DNA of 64,000 nucleotides from Yersinia hibernica (GCF_004124235.1 NZ_CP032487.1:806001-870000); one strand, 5' to 3'. Shown: positions 1 to 10,586, counted from the first letter of the stretch. The notes: generated from the letters alone by a model not told the origin. Made by a program: numbers and translations.

Positions 1-986
1 GTCAGGTTCAACTGCACACCTTTCAGGCCGATAGATTCTGGCGTCATGATTTCGTAGTTTTCGCGATTTTTCAGCACGCCATCTTGGTGAATACCGGAGG
101 AGTGCGCGAAAGCATTGCTACCGACAATCGCTTTGTTAGCCGGTATTGGCATGTTGCATAATTTACTGACCAATTGGCTGGTGCGATAAATCTCTTGATG
201 GTGAATACCGGTATGCACGCCCAACATGTTTTCGCGCACTTTGATGGCCATGATAACTTCTTCCAGTGAGCAGTTACCTGCGCGCTCACCTAAACCATTT
301 ATCGTCCCCTCGACCTGACGCGCGCCGGCTTGTATTGCGGTGATAGAGTTGGCGACTGACATACCCAAATCGTCATGACAGTGGACAGAAATGATGGCTT
401 TATCAATGTTCGGCACTCGCTCATACAAGTTGGTGATGATTCCACCGAACTGATATGGCGTGGTGTAGCCGACGGTGTCCGGAATGTTGATGGTGGTGGC
501 CCCGGCATTAATGGCGGCTTCTACCACACGGCACAAGTTATCGATTGGGGTGCGGCCCGCATCTTCACACGAAAATTCTACGTCATCGGTATAGTTGCGC
601 GCGCGCTTGACTGAGTGCACCGCCATGGCCAAAACATCGTCAAATGAGCGCTTTAATTTAGATTCGATATGTAAGGTGGAGGTGGCCAAAAACACATGGA
701 TCCGAAATGCTTCGGCGATGCGCAAAGCTTCGGCAGCCACATCAATATCTTTGTCAACACAGCGCGCCAAAGCACAAACCCGGCTGTTTTTGATTTGTTG
801 AGCAATGGTGTGCACCGACTCAAAATCGCCTGGCGAGGAGACCGGGAAACCGACCTCCATGATGTCGACCCCCATTCTTTCCAGTGCCAGCGCGATTTGC
901 AGCTTCTCTTTTACACTTAAGCTGGCTTGTAATGCTTGTTCACCATCACGCAATGTTGTATCGAAAATAATGACTTGCTGGCTCAT
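1..986 (-). CDS. leuA: 2-isopropylmalate synthase, 5' part (runs off the left edge)
   Basis: First committed enzyme of leucine synthesis: condenses acetyl-CoA with 2-oxoisovalerate. The visible 328 codons begin [17 protein letters not shown], the N-terminus of the DRE-TIM metallolyase family, whose D-T-T-L-R-D-G-E-Q motif binds the catalytic metal and substrate. A later SVHCHDD stretch supplies further metal ligands. ATG at 986 follows an AAGGAAT ribosome site. The C-terminal catalytic end and the leucine-sensing regulatory domain lie beyond base 1. It is preceded on the same strand by a leucine leader and attenuator, so it heads leuABCD. Confidence 0.97.
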   Translation of the reverse strand, partial: MSQQVIIFDTTLRDGEQALQASLSVKEKLQIALALERMGVDIMEVGFPVSSPGDFESVHTIAQQIKNSRVCALARCVDKDIDVAAEALRIAEAFRIHVFLATSTLHIESKLKRSFDDVLAMAVHSVKRARNYTDDVEFSCEDAGRTPIDNLCRVVEAAINAGATTINIPDTVGYTTPYQFGGIITNLYERVPNIDKAIISVHCHDDLGMSVANSITAIQAGARQVEGTINGLGERAGNCSLEEVIMAIKVRENMLGVHTGIHHQEIYRTSQLVSKLCNMPIPANKAIVGSNAFAHSSGIHQDGVLKNRENYEIMTPESIGLKGVQLNL

Positions 987-1025
987 GGGGTATTCCTTGT
1001 CGTGTTTACATTTACGCTGGGCGGG

Positions 1026-1055
1026 TAAAAAAAAACCCGCGCATTTGCGCGGGTT
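1026..1055 (-). terminator. leu operon attenuator
   Basis: Read on the minus strand, AACCCGCGC (1055-1047), a four-base AAAT loop and GCGCGGGTT (1042-1034) form a perfect 9-bp stem followed by a run of T. It lies between the leader peptide gene and leuA, the classic arrangement for leucine attenuation. When charged leucyl-tRNA is plentiful the hairpin should form and stop transcription before leuA. Confidence 0.9.
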
Positions 1056-1075
1056 TGTTAATCTTGATGGCTGAA

Positions 1076-1159
1076 TCAGTTCTGATTTCCGTCCACCAAC
1101 ATACCGCGCAAGAGAGATGCGTTGAGTAGTAGGCCTAGTAGACGGGTTGAATAGAACAT
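1076..1159 (-). CDS. leuL: leu operon leader peptide
   Basis: A 27-residue ORF too short for most gene callers: [19 protein letters not shown], then eight more residues. It holds seven leucines in the first half, including LL-G-LLL, the ribosome-stalling control codons. Two of the LL pairs use CTA, a rare codon, as in the E. coli leader. It ends 90 bases before leuA with the attenuator hairpin between them. The match to enterobacterial LeuL ([10 protein letters not shown] core) is clear. Confidence 0.93.
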   Translation of the reverse strand: MFYSTRLLGLLLNASLLRGMLVDGNQN

Positions 1160-2093
1160 GATTTTTCAGTTACTCATCAGTGAAATTATTATGCTGCATA
1201 TACTGATACGTGAATTTCGTAGCTATGTCAATATTTGTTTAAAATGGTGTGTTCAACTGGTTATGACAATGCCGAATTCCTTCCAGTGACATAAAAAACT
1301 TAAAAATTAAATTTAAAGGTTTTTTAATCTGATTTTTAAGGTCGCTGATTTTGCTTTGTTTGGCATAACATTCAGAATGTGGGGGATTGTGCTTTTTCGC
1401 GATTTTATGAGTTGCGGTTATTGACGGGCTATCGCTCACTTTGCTAAAACCTGCTTTTGGGGGGATCACGTGCAGAGATTCAATAAACATTATCAGTTAA
1501 CTCTTCAGCAAGTTAGCGCCCGGAAATTCTATCGTTTATTTATATAAGTAATAAATTTATATATTGATTATTTTATCTTATCCTCCTGGTTTTGTTATTA
1601 AATTTTATGTTTCATGACTATTTATATTAGTAATAATTATATCGGTGAGGTGTTTTGTATTGTTTTTATTATTTTTGAATGTAATTAAGGATTAATAAGT
1701 TATAAGTGAAGAATTTATTATTCATTAATGCCATAGTTGTTAACCTTCTCTTTTTGTGATGTGATTATGCCAAAGATTCTATTATTAATTCTAATGAGGC
1801 GTTACTTTGCTATTGACAATGTAGATTAGTTTTATTCACCATGTGGAATATTTTGCATATTCTTCTTGTTTATATGTTTGTCTATGAGTATTTACTGATC
1901 ACCAAATGCATTAGGTGTGGTTTATATTTTTACACCTATACAAGGATGAGACTCGATTTTACCTCGCTGAGGTATTAAAGAGAATATTGGTATCATTAAT
2001 AATAAGTGATCAAAGATATTTTGAAACAGTAATAAATATCTATGAGGTTATTTATTAATCATGCCATCTGCATAAAGCTTAGTGGAGTTAAGC
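1160..2093. other. A+T-rich leuL-leuO intergenic region
   Basis: About 930 bases without a convincing gene, strikingly A+T-rich with many TATA/TTAAT runs, especially 1500-2060. It must carry the divergent leuL promoter and the leuO promoter. In E. coli and Salmonella the corresponding DNA is silenced by H-NS and relieved by LeuO. The base composition here fits this, but I cannot point to specific binding sites. A weak minus-strand ORF (1239-1490) has no recognisable protein features. Confidence 0.6.
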
Positions 2094-3050
2094 ATGTTTG
2101 AACACAACTTAGTAACCGACAATCAAGTCACTAAAAAGGAAGGTAGTGATGTTCATTTACGCAGTGTCGACCTCAATTTGTTAACTGTTTTCGATGCTGT
2201 GATGCAAATGCATAATGTGACACGTGCAGCCCAGTTATTGGGAATGTCTCAACCTGCCGTGAGTAACGCTGTTGCTCGTCTCAAGGTCATGTTTAATGAT
2301 GAACTTTTCGTCCGTTATGGCCGAGGTATTCAGCCAACCGCCAGAGCGCGCCAGCTTTTTGGCCCGGTACGCCAGGCACTGCAATTAGTGCAAAATGAGT
2401 TGCCCGGTGCGGGGTTTGAGGCCAAAAACAGCGGGCGAGTATTTAATTTATCTATTTGTAGCCCTTTAGATATCAGGTTGACCGCACAAATTATACAGCG
2501 GGTTAATCAATTAGCGCCCAATGTTCAGCTTATTATTAGATCTTATCTTAATGAGAATGTTGAGCATCAGTTACGGTATCAAGAGACTGAGTTTGTTATA
2601 GGTTATAAGCACTTTGAGCGCGCCGATTTTCATGATATATCATTATCTAACGATGAGTCGGTTTTAGCAGTATCTAAAGACCATCCACGAATTGATAATT
2701 CAATTACTCAAGAACAACTCCTTTCTGAATTACATGCCGTGGTATCTTTGGATAAAATGGGCTCTTTCAGTGATTTCTATTATGAATCCGCCATCAGTTC
2801 CCAAACTATTGCGTATGAAAGCACTGATATGAACAGTGTGCTGAATATTGTGTCTCAAACTAGCTATGTTGCCATTGCGCCGCGCTGGCTGGTGCAAACA
2901 CACAGTGAGACCCTCAATCTGAAACTTATTCCATTACCTTGGGAGGAGACATGCCGACCCTGTTATCTCACTTGGCATGAATCTATTGCTAGAGATAGGG
3001 GGCATCAGTGGATGAAAGAACTACTCAGTCAACTTAGTATTCCTGTTTAG
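2094..3050 (+). CDS. leuO: LysR-type global regulator LeuO
   Basis: LysR-family transcription factor, an antagonist of H-NS silencing in enterobacteria. The N-terminal helix-turn-helix is clear ([14 protein letters not shown], then [15 protein letters not shown] and [14 protein letters not shown]), followed by a substrate-binding-like effector domain ending in WHE and GHQWM. I use ATG at 2094 (318 aa) because GGAG sits six bases upstream. An in-frame GTG at 2082 would add four residues. The DNA-binding half is nearly identical to E. coli LeuO while the effector half is much more divergent, so the target sites may be kept while the signal differs. Confidence 0.95.
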   Translation: MFEHNLVTDNQVTKKEGSDVHLRSVDLNLLTVFDAVMQMHNVTRAAQLLGMSQPAVSNAVARLKVMFNDELFVRYGRGIQPTARARQLFGPVRQALQLVQNELPGAGFEAKNSGRVFNLSICSPLDIRLTAQIIQRVNQLAPNVQLIIRSYLNENVEHQLRYQETEFVIGYKHFERADFHDISLSNDESVLAVSKDHPRIDNSITQEQLLSELHAVVSLDKMGSFSDFYYESAISSQTIAYESTDMNSVLNIVSQTSYVAIAPRWLVQTHSETLNLKLIPLPWEETCRPCYLTWHESIARDRGHQWMKELLSQLSIPV

Positions 3051-3066
3051 TTATTATCATGAAGAT

Positions 3067-3099
3067 CTGCTGCTGAAATAATCTTATTCTCAGCAGCAG
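3067..3099 (+). terminator. Hairpin after leuO
   Basis: CTGCTGCTGA and TCAGCAGCAG form a perfect 10-bp stem with a 13-base loop, 16 bases after the leuO stop codon. No T-run follows, so it may be an mRNA 3'-end stabiliser or a Rho-aided end rather than a strong intrinsic terminator. Confidence 0.5.
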
Positions 3100-3364
3100 G
3101 CAAGAGCAGCAACTGAATTGAAATAAATATTTCTTGGCTGCAATTATTATCCCATCTCGCCCAACATTCTTATCAGCTCTGACTCTTCCCTCACTATTCT
3201 GACCAAGGTATTTTTGGTGAAAATTTATTTCAGCTCACACTTCTGCGCTGAATTTTGTTTGCCATAGTCCAGAGAGTGAGTAGACTGCGCGAAAAAGTGA
3301 ACACCTGTAAGCTGAAAGCTAACAGGCCAAAAAGCAGTGGTATACTTTAACGAAGGATTTATCA

Positions 3365-5179
3365 GTGAGCTGTGATGTTATGACCCCAAGATTAGATGAA
3401 TACCACCTTGTGCGCCGCTTGCGCCAACAAATAAGCCAGAGAACGGACAAGATAGCTTGCCGTGAATGGTCACCGGAGGGTGAAAATCAGCTCACTTGGC
3501 GGCAGGTTGATGCTCATGTGACGCGGATTTCAGCGGCTTTATTGTCTTTGGGGGTCGCAATCCAAGAGCGTATTGGGATTTTTGCTCATAACAGTATGGC
3601 TTGGTCGCTGGCAGATTTCGCTATTCTGCAAGTCCGCGGCGTGAGTGTTCCGCTGTATGCCACCAACACAACGGCCCAGGCCGCTTACGTCATCAATGAT
3701 GCCGACGTGCGCATATTGTTTGTCGGCGGGCAAGCCCAGTTTGATGTTGCAATCACACTCAAGCCGCTGTGCCCACAGCTTCGCAAGATTGTGGTATTGG
3801 ACCCCAATGTAGATTTACACGGCTGCGAATATGCCCAATATTTGGCGGATTTTGAACAACCACCCGATGCAATCCAGCAGCATTTATTAGCTGCGCGTAT
3901 CGAAGGTTGTGATTTAGACGATTTATTCACATTGATTTATACCTCGGGCACCACGGGAGAGCCCAAAGGGGTGATGCTGGAGTACCGCAATATGGCGGCT
4001 CAGCTCTATCTACATGACCAGCGTTTAACCCTGACATCTGAAGACACTTCTCTGAGTTTCCTGCCGCTGTCTCATGTTTTTGAGCGGGCCTGGAGTTTCT
4101 ATGTCATGCATACTGGCGCACAAAATGTGTACATCAGTGACACAAATTGGGTGCGCGCCGCGATGCAAGCAGTTAAACCGACCGTCATGTGTGCCGTGCC
4201 GCGTTTCTACGAGAAGGTATTCAGTGCCATTAATGACAAAGTTGCTCTGGCAAAATGGCATCGCCGCATGCTATTTCGCTGGGCTGTAGGATGTGGCGAG
4301 CGAAAATTCCACAGTCTGCAAGGTGGGCAAACATTATCGTGGTTATCTGCACAGCAATACCAGCTGGCAGACCGTTTGGTATTGAGCAAATTACGCGGTG
4401 TTTTGGGCGGTAAGGTGCGTTTCTTACCCGCGGCCGGTGCCCGGCTTGATGATAATATTATTCTTTTCTTTCAAGCAATTGGCATCAATATCAAATACGG
4501 TTATGGCATGACTGAAACTTGCGCTACCGTCTCTTGCTGGGAAGAGCAAGATTTCCGTTTTGGCTCGATCGGCAAGCCGCTGCCGGGGATTGACGTCCGT
4601 CTGGGGGCTGAAAATGAAATCCAGGTACGTGGCCCGATAGTGATGCGCGGTTATTTCAATAAACCCCAAGATACCGCCGATTCTTTCACTGAGGATGGCT
4701 GGCTCAAAACTGGGGATGCGGGGGCATTGGATGCTCAGGGGAATTTATTTATCACTGAGCGGTTGAAGGATTTGATGAAAACATCTGGCGGGAAATACAT
4801 TGCACCACAGATGATTGAAGGCACACTGGGCCAGGATCGTTTTATCGAGCAGATTGCCATTATTGCCGATACCCGTAAATTTGTTTCGGCGCTGATTGTT
4901 CCGTGTTTCGAGTCACTGGAAGAATATGCGCACTCAATAAACCTGAAATACCATGACAGATTTGAACTATTGCGCCACAGCCATATTGTCAGTTTGTTTG
5001 AGCAACGGCTAAAAGATATGCAAAAAGAGCTGGCAAAGTTCGAGCAGGTTAAGCGTTTTACCCTGTTGCCACAGCCATTCACTATGGAAACCGGTGAGCT
5101 GACGCCAACTATGAAGTTACGTCGCAAAATCATTCTCCAGCGTTATCAGAATGAAATTGACTCTATGTATCGCGATTAA
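3365..5179 (+). CDS. Long-chain acyl-CoA ligase (AMP-forming), FadD15/FAA1-like
   Basis: Adenylate-forming enzyme of the ANL superfamily, 604 aa. It activates a carboxylic acid, probably a long-chain fatty acid, with ATP and CoA. Visible motifs are the P-loop YTSGTTGEPKGVML (residues 192-205), the adenine-binding YGYGMTET, and the hinge region GWLKTGDAG followed by ERLKDLMKTSGGKYI. Length and motifs match the long-chain group rather than acetyl-CoA synthetase. The GTG start at 3365 follows AAGGA nine bases upstream. No signal peptide is seen, so it acts in the cytosol or at the inner membrane. The gene stands alone between leuO and ilvI, where E. coli has nothing. The substrate cannot be told from sequence. 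Confidence 0.88.
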   Translation: MSCDVMTPRLDEYHLVRRLRQQISQRTDKIACREWSPEGENQLTWRQVDAHVTRISAALLSLGVAIQERIGIFAHNSMAWSLADFAILQVRGVSVPLYATNTTAQAAYVINDADVRILFVGGQAQFDVAITLKPLCPQLRKIVVLDPNVDLHGCEYAQYLADFEQPPDAIQQHLLAARIEGCDLDDLFTLIYTSGTTGEPKGVMLEYRNMAAQLYLHDQRLTLTSEDTSLSFLPLSHVFERAWSFYVMHTGAQNVYISDTNWVRAAMQAVKPTVMCAVPRFYEKVFSAINDKVALAKWHRRMLFRWAVGCGERKFHSLQGGQTLSWLSAQQYQLADRLVLSKLRGVLGGKVRFLPAAGARLDDNIILFFQAIGINIKYGYGMTETCATVSCWEEQDFRFGSIGKPLPGIDVRLGAENEIQVRGPIVMRGYFNKPQDTADSFTEDGWLKTGDAGALDAQGNLFITERLKDLMKTSGGKYIAPQMIEGTLGQDRFIEQIAIIADTRKFVSALIVPCFESLEEYAHSINLKYHDRFELLRHSHIVSLFEQRLKDMQKELAKFEQVKRFTLLPQPFTMETGELTPTMKLRRKIILQRYQNEIDSMYRD

Positions 5180-5196
5180 AGCATCAATATTTCTCT

Positions 5197-5234
5197 GCAA
5201 CAGCCGGTATCTGCTTAATGATAGCGGCTGTTGC
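5197..5234 (+). terminator. Hairpin after the acyl-CoA ligase gene
   Basis: GCAACAGCCG (5197-5206) pairs perfectly with CGGCTGTTGC (5225-5234) across an 18-base loop, 17 bases after the stop codon. A T-rich but interrupted tract follows, so this is a plausible but not textbook terminator. Confidence 0.5.
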
Positions 5235-5629
5235 TGACTTTCTGAGCAATCATCTCCCTGCCGCGTTATTTTTTGCCTGGCTTCTCTTATGTTGCGCTCG
5301 CCAATTAGTAAAATTTCTCAGCCTGATTTAGTTCTATGATTGGCTATTAATGTGGTGGGAAAAACACGTGGCTGGAGTCTCAGGCAGTGTTTTATTTTTT
5401 TTGCTGGGCTAAATCCAGTTTGTGGTCCACACAATTGCCTGTGCGGCAGAGAATTGCTGTTTGCCTGCCAGAAATTCTGACGTTATGTTAATAAGTTAAT
5501 TATGTTAATAAACATTAGAACTATAACAAACAAAGAATAGGAATACGGGGCGTTGTGCCTTTCCTACCGGATTTCGAGGAAATGATTTCCCGCTATCCAC
5601 TGAGCAAACTAAGCCTGGAGGCAAAACCC
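5235..5629 (+). promoter_or_regulatory. ilvIH control region
   Basis: About 395 bases without a gene precede ilvI. In E. coli this interval holds six Lrp sites that make ilvIH leucine-repressed, and the large A+T-rich spacer here fits that. I did not identify individual Lrp sites with confidence. The ilvI frame stays open upstream to 5555, but protein similarity begins only at 5630. Confidence 0.5.
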
Positions 5630-7357
5630 ATGGAGATGTTGTCAGGAGCCGAGATGGTTGTCCGATCGTTAATCGATCAGGGCGTTAAGCATGTATTCGG
5701 TTATCCCGGCGGGGCCGTACTTGATATCTACGATGCCCTGCACACGGTCGGAGGCATCGATCACGTGCTGGTGCGCCACGAACAAGGTGCGGTTCACATG
5801 GCCGATGGTTATGCGCGGGCCACTGGCGAGGTTGGTGTTGTGCTGGTCACGTCTGGCCCTGGGGCGACCAATGCGATTACCGGTATTGCGACGGCGTATA
5901 TGGATTCAGTACCGATGGTGGTGCTTTCTGGCCAGGTACCAAGCTCACTGATTGGCTACGATGCTTTCCAGGAATGTGACATGGTGGGTATCTCCCGCCC
6001 GGTGGTTAAACACAGTTTCCTTGTGAAACGCACCGAAGATATCCCAACGGTATTGAAAAAAGCATTTTATCTGGCTGCGACAGGTCGCCCAGGCCCGGTA
6101 GTTATTGACCTACCAAAAGATATTGTTGGCCCGGCGGTAAAAATGCCGTATGCCTATCCCGAGCAGGTCAGTTTGCGCTCTTATAACCCGACGGTGCAAG
6201 GTCATCGCGGGCAGATTAAACGCGCTTTGCAAACTATTTTGGCGGCTAAGCGGCCTATTATGTATGTCGGCGGCGGGGCAATTAACTCTGCTTGTCATGA
6301 AGAGTTACTGGCTTTAGCGGAAAAGCTTAATTTACCGGTCACCAGCTCTTTGATGGGGTTGGGGAGCTTCCCGGGCACACATCGCCAAAGTGTGGGGATG
6401 CTGGGGATGCATGGGACATTTGAGGCCAATATGGCCATGCATAATACCGACCTTATTTTTGCTGTTGGTGTGCGTTTCGATGACCGCACCACTAATAACC
6501 TGGCGAAATATTGCCCGAATGCCACTGTGGTACATATTGATATAGACCCGACCTCGATATCAAAAACGGTAGAAGCGGATATTCCAATTGTCGGTGATGC
6601 TAAACAAGTTTTGACGCAAATGCTGGAGTTATTGCCGCAACTTGATTGCGCCCAAGATTTTGATAGTTTGCGTGATTGGTGGCAGTCCATTGAGCAATGG
6701 CGCGCCCGTGATTGCTTGGGCTACAGCCGAGACAGTGGCAAAATCAAACCGCAGGCGGTAATCGAAACACTGCACCGCCTGACCCATGGTGATGCTTATG
6801 TCACCTCTGATGTCGGCCAACATCAAATGTTCGCTGCACTTTACTATCCATTTGATAAACCACGCCATTGGATTAACTCGGGTGGGTTAGGCACCATGGG
6901 CTTTGGCCTACCAGCCGCGCTTGGCGTGAAACTGGCGTTACCGGATGAAACTGTGGTGTGTGTCACCGGCGATGGCAGTATCCAAATGAATATTCAGGAA
7001 TTATCTACTGCGTTGCAATATAACTTGCCGGTGTTGGTCTTGAACCTGAATAACCGCTATCTTGGCATGGTGAAGCAGTGGCAGGATATGATTTATTCTG
7101 GTCGGCATTCACAGTCTTATATGGATTCTCTGCCTGACTTCGTTAAATTAGCCGAAGCATATGGTCATATCGGTGTTTCCATTCGTACACCTGATGAATT
7201 GGAAAGCAAGCTGGCGGGTGCTTTACAGCAATTATCCGAGACGAATCGCCTGGTATTTGTGGATGTCACTGTTGATGAAACAGAGCATGTTTACCCAATG
7301 CAAATTCGCGGTGGTGGCATGGACGAAATGTGGCTTAGCAAAACGGAGAGGACATAA
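5630..7357 (+). CDS. ilvI: Acetolactate synthase III, catalytic subunit
   Basis: Thiamine-diphosphate enzyme joining two pyruvates to acetolactate, or pyruvate and 2-oxobutyrate to acetohydroxybutyrate, the first common step of valine, leucine and isoleucine synthesis. 575 aa. The N-terminal domain has [13 protein letters not shown] and the catalytic glutamate in VRHEQGA. The ThDP/Mg2+ motif is [15 protein letters not shown] with LNN downstream. ATG at 5630 follows CTGGAGG and matches the E. coli start [11 protein letters not shown]; the extra upstream in-frame codons (5555-5629) are probably untranslated. It sits two bases from ilvH, its regulatory partner. Confidence 0.97.
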   Translation: MEMLSGAEMVVRSLIDQGVKHVFGYPGGAVLDIYDALHTVGGIDHVLVRHEQGAVHMADGYARATGEVGVVLVTSGPGATNAITGIATAYMDSVPMVVLSGQVPSSLIGYDAFQECDMVGISRPVVKHSFLVKRTEDIPTVLKKAFYLAATGRPGPVVIDLPKDIVGPAVKMPYAYPEQVSLRSYNPTVQGHRGQIKRALQTILAAKRPIMYVGGGAINSACHEELLALAEKLNLPVTSSLMGLGSFPGTHRQSVGMLGMHGTFEANMAMHNTDLIFAVGVRFDDRTTNNLAKYCPNATVVHIDIDPTSISKTVEADIPIVGDAKQVLTQMLELLPQLDCAQDFDSLRDWWQSIEQWRARDCLGYSRDSGKIKPQAVIETLHRLTHGDAYVTSDVGQHQMFAALYYPFDKPRHWINSGGLGTMGFGLPAALGVKLALPDETVVCVTGDGSIQMNIQELSTALQYNLPVLVLNLNNRYLGMVKQWQDMIYSGRHSQSYMDSLPDFVKLAEAYGHIGVSIRTPDELESKLAGALQQLSETNRLVFVDVTVDETEHVYPMQIRGGGMDEMWLSKTERT

Positions 7358-7359
7358 CT

Positions 7360-7854
7360 ATGCGCCGCCGGATTTTATCAGTTCTGCTAGAAAACGAATC
7401 AGGTGCTCTATCGCGAGTGGTGGGCCTATTTTCTCAGCGCGGTTATAACATTGAAAGTTTGACGGTTGCGCCTACCGATGACCCCACGCTGTCGAGAATG
7501 ACCATCCAAACTGTGGGTGATGCCAAAGTTCTGGAACAGATTGAAAAACAGCTACATAAGCTGGTGGATGTATTGCGTGTTAGCGAGCTGGTTTCCGGCT
7601 CACATGTTGAGCGCGAAATCATGTTGGTGAAATTGCAGGCCAGCGGTTATGGACGTGAAGAAGTGAAGCGCTGCGCTGAAATCTTCCGCGGGCAAATTGT
7701 GGATGTGACCGCCACGCTCTACACTGTACAGCTGGCGGGCACCAGCGACAAACTGGATGCATTCTTAAATGCTGTGCGAGAAGTGGCCGAAATTGTTGAG
7801 GTTGCTCGCTCCGGTATTGTTGGTGTATCCCGTGGTGACAAAATCATGCGTTAA
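7360..7854 (+). CDS. ilvH: Acetolactate synthase III, regulatory subunit
   Basis: Small subunit, 164 aa, that binds valine and gives feedback control of IlvI. The N-terminal ACT domain is clear ([33 protein letters not shown]), followed by the C-terminal ALS-SSU domain. It starts two bases after ilvI stops and ends just before a strong terminator, so ilvIH is a two-gene operon. Confidence 0.97.
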   Translation: MRRRILSVLLENESGALSRVVGLFSQRGYNIESLTVAPTDDPTLSRMTIQTVGDAKVLEQIEKQLHKLVDVLRVSELVSGSHVEREIMLVKLQASGYGREEVKRCAEIFRGQIVDVTATLYTVQLAGTSDKLDAFLNAVREVAEIVEVARSGIVGVSRGDKIMR

Positions 7855-7891
7855 TCATGGTGATTAATACTGACTAATCTCCAATCATCAG

Positions 7892-7922
7892 GCTCAGCAG
7901 ACTTGCTGGGCTTTTTTTTTCT
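7892..7922 (+). terminator. ilvIH terminator
   Basis: GCTCAGCA (7892-7899) pairs with TGCTGGGC (7904-7911) with one G-U pair across a four-base loop and runs straight into nine or more T. A textbook intrinsic terminator 37 bases after ilvH. Confidence 0.92.
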
Positions 7923-8065
7923 TATTTTTTAACCTAGATAGCGTTATATGGCAGTTAAAGCGGTTGCTCAATAGTGAGATCTGCTGTTAGATCATATCCA
8001 TGGTTAAACTATGTCTATTATAGTTTAGCCTCAACGTTATTTTATTAGGTATATAAGGGGTCAAT

Positions 8066-9070
8066 GTGAAACTGGATGAAATCGCGCGCCTTGCGGGTGT
8101 TTCGCGCACTACGGCCAGTTATGTCATTAATGGCAAAGCGAAACAGTACCGGGTCAGCGATAAAACAGTAGACAAAGTTATGGCGGTTGTCAGGGAACAT
8201 AACTATCACCCAAATGCTGTTGCGGCAGGATTGCGTGCGGGGAGAACCCGCTCGATTGGTTTGGTGATCCCGGATTTGGAAAATACCAGCTACACCCGTA
8301 TAGCTAATTATTTGGAGCGTCAGGCGCGCCAACGGGGTTATCAACTGCTGATTGCCTGTTCTGAAGATCAACCCGATAATGAAATGCGTTGTATCGAGCA
8401 CTTGTTGCAGCGCCAGGTTGACGCCATTATTGTTTCGACTGCCTTACCTCCAGAGCACCCGTTTTATCAGCGTTGGGCAAATGATCCCTTACCCATCATT
8501 GCACTTGACCGTGCGCTTGATCGGGAGCATTTCATTAGCGTCGTCGGGGCCGACCAAGAAGATGCGCAGATGCTAGCGCAAGAGTTGCGTTCCTTCCCGG
8601 CGGAGTCGGTATTGTATCTGGGCGCATTGCCAGAATTGTCAGTCAGTTTTCTGCGCGAGATGGGGTTTCGTGAAGCGTGGAAAGACGATCCGCGCAAGGT
8701 CGATTATCTGTATGCCAACAGCTACGAGCGCGAAGCTGCTGGTGCCCTGTTCGCTGAATGGCTGAAGACCCACCCAATGCCACAAGCACTATTTACTACC
8801 TCATTCCAGTTATTACAGGGCGTTATGGATGTCACTTTAAAACAAAGTGGCCGCCTACCCAGTAATTTGGCTATTGCCACTTTTGGTGATAATGAGCTGC
8901 TGGATTTCCTCGAATGCCCGGTATTGGCAGTTGCGCAACGTCACCGGGATGTTGCTGAGCGGGTACTCGAATTGGTATTAGCCAGCTTAGATGAGCCGCA
9001 TAAACCAAAGCCGGGTTTGACCCGTATTCGTCGCAATTTATTCCGCCGCGGCAGTTTAAGCCGCAAATAG
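8066..9070 (+). CDS. cra: Catabolite repressor/activator Cra (FruR)
   Basis: LacI-family dual regulator of glycolysis and gluconeogenesis that senses fructose 1-phosphate. 334 aa, the family length. The N-terminal helix-turn-helix is [21 protein letters not shown] and the hinge region follows at about residues 50-60. The periplasmic-binding-like sensor domain fills the rest and ends in the FruR-type [15 protein letters not shown] tail. GTG start at 8066, as in E. coli, after AAGGGGT. Its position between ilvIH and the mra cluster is the standard enterobacterial one. Confidence 0.97.
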   Translation: MKLDEIARLAGVSRTTASYVINGKAKQYRVSDKTVDKVMAVVREHNYHPNAVAAGLRAGRTRSIGLVIPDLENTSYTRIANYLERQARQRGYQLLIACSEDQPDNEMRCIEHLLQRQVDAIIVSTALPPEHPFYQRWANDPLPIIALDRALDREHFISVVGADQEDAQMLAQELRSFPAESVLYLGALPELSVSFLREMGFREAWKDDPRKVDYLYANSYEREAAGALFAEWLKTHPMPQALFTTSFQLLQGVMDVTLKQSGRLPSNLAIATFGDNELLDFLECPVLAVAQRHRDVAERVLELVLASLDEPHKPKPGLTRIRRNLFRRGSLSRK

Positions 9071-9120
9071 CCAATTTCGGTTAGGTTGTTTAATCCAACA
9101 TTTTGCGCTGGCCTGTAGCG

Positions 9121-9140
9121 TGAGCCTCACTAGAGGCTCA
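9121..9140. terminator. Hairpin between convergent cra and alaE
   Basis: TGAGCCTC, a four-base loop and GAGGCTCA form a perfect 8-bp stem between two convergent genes. No T-run follows on either strand, so it may act as a bidirectional mRNA end or a Rho-assisted stop. Confidence 0.45.
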
Positions 9141-9223
9141 TCATCCCGATGAGCTGACAAAGTAAGTGATTCGGGTGATTGCGGGTAGCCAACAAACCTG
9201 CAACTTGAGATATGCCGGGTAAT

Positions 9224-9664
9224 TCAAACATAGCCCGCAACACGAAATAGCCTGCGGCAATATTCCAAAAAGTAGCCATAAGCCACACCCATTGCCATTG
9301 AAACCAACGCGTTACTCGCGACAGCCGTGGTTATTTGCTCTAAATCTGCGCCAACAGACCATAAAATTATGGCATAGACCGGCGATTGGAAACTGACATA
9401 GGCCAGCAAGTCGGCCAGGTTCCTCGCCCAAACATGCTCTCCCGCATGACGACGAGCAAATCGGATGAATGCATCCCGATAAACACCATAGGGCCAGGCA
9501 ATAAGGATGTTGACTGGTATCGAAACCAGCCGAGAAGAGAGTGATTGTTGGAATGTCATTCCAGAAATCACGATTTCAATTACCATGCCGATGACGAAAC
9601 AGTACACCACAAGTGCAAAAGTATCGGCTGCAGCACTCCGCAGACGGGACTCAGTTGAAAACAT
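9224..9664 (-). CDS. alaE: L-alanine exporter AlaE
   Basis: Small inner-membrane protein, 146 aa, that exports L-alanine in E. coli (AlaE, formerly YgaW). The match is strong along the whole length: [20 protein letters not shown] start, [39 protein letters not shown] and [11 protein letters not shown]. About four membrane segments are visible. In E. coli the gene lies at a different locus. Here it sits between cra and mraZ on the opposite strand to both, with a long non-coding region upstream. Regulation by alanine/Lrp is known in E. coli but not visible here. Confidence 0.9.
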   Translation of the reverse strand: MFSTESRLRSAAADTFALVVYCFVIGMVIEIVISGMTFQQSLSSRLVSIPVNILIAWPYGVYRDAFIRFARRHAGEHVWARNLADLLAYVSFQSPVYAIILWSVGADLEQITTAVASNALVSMAMGVAYGYFLEYCRRLFRVAGYV

Positions 9665-10495
9665 GGTTATTAACTCCCTAATTGGGGGGAAACTCTGTCA
9701 GAATACTAATCATTGATAATAATGATTGGTTTTATGTATTGCTCATTGTTTAAATTTGAGATTATTGTATTGATGTTTTGCTTTTTGTGTAGTTTACCGT
9801 TCTATTGTTGATAATATAACCAGCTTAAAATTTTTATTTTTAACATTTGCCTGATTTTTATACTTTTCACTGTGGGGAATCGGGCTTTTTGTGGTTTTTT
9901 AAACGTCACTGTAGATGTTTTTCATTAAAAAACATTAGGTTAAATGTTTGGCTGGTAAGGTGGGTAACGTTATACCCAGAGGGAAAATTAAAAATAATTA
10001 GTAGGAGGAAAATTAATTTACAGTCTTTTCCTAATTTAAGATTTATCTGCCTGATGGCATTCATATTTCATCGGTAGTTAAAGATGGACGCTAATGATTT
10101 ATTTCAAAATAGATTAATCCCCATCAGTTAATTGAAGTAAAATGTCGCGCCAGCTAACACTTGTTGTTATCAAGGGTATTATTGTGTTGCCATAGCTTCC
10201 GCTGCTGACTTCACTGCTTTTCTGGGGGAACGCCAGTAGCCGCGGGTTTTGTGCTCAAGTTGTATAATTTTAAACCGTACGATTTTTATACTAAAAATGA
10301 GACATTCCTTGCAGAAGGAAATAATGCGTCAATTAATTGACAATTTATTATTTATTTAAGTTGCCAGAATTACTGGCGGAAAAATAGCCCGTTTATCATG
10401 ACGTTAATTTCTATTTCAACTGCGAAAATAGCCCCTAATACGAGATATATCTTAAAAACGACCCATAAATATTGTCAAAGCGCATCCGCTCTGGC
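9665..10495. other. Long alaE-mraZ intergenic region
   Basis: About 830 A+T-rich bases with no recognisable gene. It holds the alaE promoter, reading left, and upstream DNA of Pmra, reading right. An inverted pair AATCATT/AATGATT lies at about 9709-9728 near the alaE start and could be an operator. A 76-codon ORF at 9847-10077 has no protein-like features. No RNA gene was recognised. Confidence 0.5.
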
Positions 10496-10525
10496 TTGAC
10501 AAGGTTTTCATACCATCCGTAAACT
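10496..10525 (+). promoter_or_regulatory. Pmra, main promoter of the dcw cluster
   Basis: TTGACA at 10496-10501 and TAAACT at 10520-10525 with an 18-base spacer. The sequence around it closely matches the E. coli mra promoter (TTGACAAG...CCGTAAACTC), the promoter needed for expression of genes from mraZ to at least ftsW. Confidence 0.85.
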
Positions 10526-10532
10526 CTTTAAT

Positions 10533-10558
10533 GTGGGGATTTGTGGGGTAAAGTGGCG
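10533..10558 (+). promoter_or_regulatory. MraZ operator boxes
   Basis: Three direct repeats, GTGGGG (10533), GTGGGG (10543) and GTGGCG (10553), at an exact 10-bp period just downstream of the -10 box. MraZ of E. coli binds TGGGN boxes separated by five bases at this position and represses its own operon. The third repeat departs from the consensus by one base. Confidence 0.85.
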
Positions 10559-10586
10559 AATTGGGTCATGAGGGGGTAACTCAGTC

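Noticed and set aside
1239..1490. 83-aa minus-strand ORF in the leuL-leuO gap
   Set aside because: Low-complexity A+T-rich translation with no ribosome site; probably chance.
9847..10077. 76-aa plus-strand ORF before mraZ
   Set aside because: No ribosome site and no protein-like pattern; treated as non-coding.
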